DNA of 64,000 nt from SMYC01 sp965197495. Its GTDB lineage: Bacteria; Acidobacteriota; Vicinamibacteria; Marinacidobacterales; SMYC01. Below are positions 63,121 to 64,000 of this stretch, piece after piece; the first letter of the stretch is position 1, and the number at the start of each line of letters is the position of its first letter. The position numbers were made by a program, and so were the translations under genes. Under the pieces are notes generated by a model. The model ran no database searches. It was not told the DNA's origin and worked only from the letters and a program-made list of their open reading frames with translations. Where the stretch lies: contig OZ240210.1 in NCBI GenBank assembly GCA_965197495.1, forward strand, positions 248,001 to 312,000, in the 5' to 3' direction.

Positions 63121-64000
63121 CTACGCAGCCTCGTAGGTGATCGAGAAGATCGTGTCCGTCAGCCACCGCCGGAACGACTCGTTGTCGCTGAACTGCTTGA
63201 ACAACTCCGTGTCGTCCTGCAGCAGCGCCGTCATCACCCGCCGGAGCGCCTTGTCGTGCTCGATCCGCGCGTTCTGCTTGTCGGAGTTCTGCTTGGCGTT
63301 CTGGTAGGCCCGGTCGGCCGCCACTCGGTTCGGGATGTCCTCCGTGATGAGTCGGTGGACGCGGTCGCCGTCGGTCCAGGGGATGTTCCCGAACTGGTCG
63401 TTGAAGGTCTTGAGGATGTTCGAGAGGCGGTCGAGTTCGGCTTCCGGCCTGTGGCCGCCGCCGTTAGTCGGAACCGGCTTGATCTCGGCGTTCTCGTCCG
63501 CCAGTTGGACGTGTCTCGCCGCCTTCTTCTCGACCCGGTAGCTGTCCATGTCGATGGACTCAAGGATGCCTTTGGACAGATCCTCTTCCACAGGCGCGGG
63601 AAGCTTCGGCACAAGGAAGTTCAGGAAGATCGAGAGCTTCTCCCACTCGGCGTGCGTGTACGGCAGGATTGAGGCGAGGAAGCCGTACGCGCGCTCGAAC
63701 GCCTTGGCCTTGCCCTTGAAGTCCACCTGCCCGTCCTCGTCGAGCCGTTCCTTGTAGAGCGCGACGCAGGCGTCGAGGATGGGGTCGAGCTGGTCGCGGT
63801 CGGCCCCACCCAGGTAGAGCGTCACGAGCTGGTCGATCTCTGCGTCGGCATACACCTGGTAGCCATCAAGCGCGGCCTTGAGGTCGTGCAGCTTGTTGGG
63901 ATCGGTCTCCTCGCTCAGGACCGTCGTCCGGTAGTAGTCAGCGAACGCCTCCTGGATGGTGTCGGCATCGTTCATGAAATCGAGCACGAACGCGTCGTGT
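63121..64000 (-). CDS. hsdR: Type I restriction endonuclease R subunit, C-terminal part
   Basis: The frame runs off the right edge (DAFVLDFMNDADTIQEAFAD at the edge). The visible 290 residues are the HsdR C-terminal helical domain: YYRTTVLSEETDPNKLHDLK, YGFLASILPYTHAEWEKLSI, LNFLVPKLPAP, LSKGILESIDMDSYRVEKK and FNDQFGNIPWTDGDRVHRLI. This region docks the motor subunit onto the methylase core. The nuclease and helicase domains lie outside the window. Location beside a tRNA gene suggests an integrated restriction island. Confidence 0.88.
   Translation of the reverse strand, partial: HDAFVLDFMNDADTIQEAFADYYRTTVLSEETDPNKLHDLKAALDGYQVYADAEIDQLVTLYLGGADRDQLDPILDACVALYKERLDEDGQVDFKGKAKAFERAYGFLASILPYTHAEWEKLSIFLNFLVPKLPAPVEEDLSKGILESIDMDSYRVEKKAARHVQLADENAEIKPVPTNGGGHRPEAELDRLSNILKTFNDQFGNIPWTDGDRVHRLITEDIPNRVAADRAYQNAKQNSDKQNARIEHDKALRRVMTALLQDDTELFKQFSDNESFRRWLTDTIFSITYEAA

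Overview
The window looks like a chromosomal segment of a GC-rich, Gram-negative-type bacterium. Gluconate-dehydrogenase/GMC genes, a PadR regulator beside an ADOP-type permease remnant, DUF2911, a DUF5118-type metalloprotease start and Tat-exported small proteins together suggest Acidobacteriota or Gemmatimonadota. That assignment is an inference from gene content; there is no rRNA here. Core genes visible are guaB, nnrE, hflK-hflC, nadA-nadC, galU, serS and tRNA-Ser(UGA). The host backbone is interrupted by an exceptional load of insertion sequences (IS200/IS605, ISL3, IS1634, IS5, IS6, IS3, IS256 and an integrase-type element), by small non-autonomous repeats, and by genes broken by frameshifts and junctions.

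Layout. 1-1.1 kb: an ISL3 end and a truncated IS200 copy. 1.1-9.5 kb: host genes (a Tat small protein, amidase and M20 peptidase operon; DUF1059; guaB; a membrane protein; CBU_0592-like and nnrE; a TPR lipoprotein and DUF420). 9.5-13.3 kb: an IS1634 element nested inside an ISL3 transposase with a preserved target duplication. 13.3-18.5 kb: a frameshifted DUF2911 gene, an ExeA-like remnant, an ECF sigma, membrane anti-sigma-like and PDZ operon, and a frameshifted sigma-54 activator. 18.6-25.5 kb: IS200, PadR, decayed ADOP/GMC genes, RidA, IS5 and integrase debris. 25.6-32.5 kb: an intact five-gene conflict operon (metallophosphoesterase, helical GASH-like protein, two TRAFAC-type GTPases, GAP1-like protein). 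32.5-44 kb: an IS graveyard holding orphan genes, an intact IS1634, a DnaE2 fragment and phage/recombinase remnants. 44.1-48.3 kb: a second candidate defence pair (unknown 539-aa protein plus an 847-aa PLD-fold protein). 48.6-53.3 kb: a broken IS256, a membrane protein, hflK-hflC and a DUF1998 fragment. 53.3-59.1 kb: nadA-nadC, IS5, a truncated TPR gene, galU and serS. 59.1-62.4 kb: a GGDEF-EAL gene cleanly split by IS1634. 62.6-64 kb: tRNA-Ser followed by type I restriction (hsdR) sequence running off the window.

How it fits together. The conserved blocks look like ordinary housekeeping (purine, NAD and UDP-glucose synthesis, seryl-tRNA charging, membrane proteolysis control, envelope stress sensing). 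The 18.6-56.5 kb zone is an accretion region where IS activity has imported and eroded accessory modules. The two anti-invader candidates in it are intact, and the GTPase operon is the most interesting object in the window.
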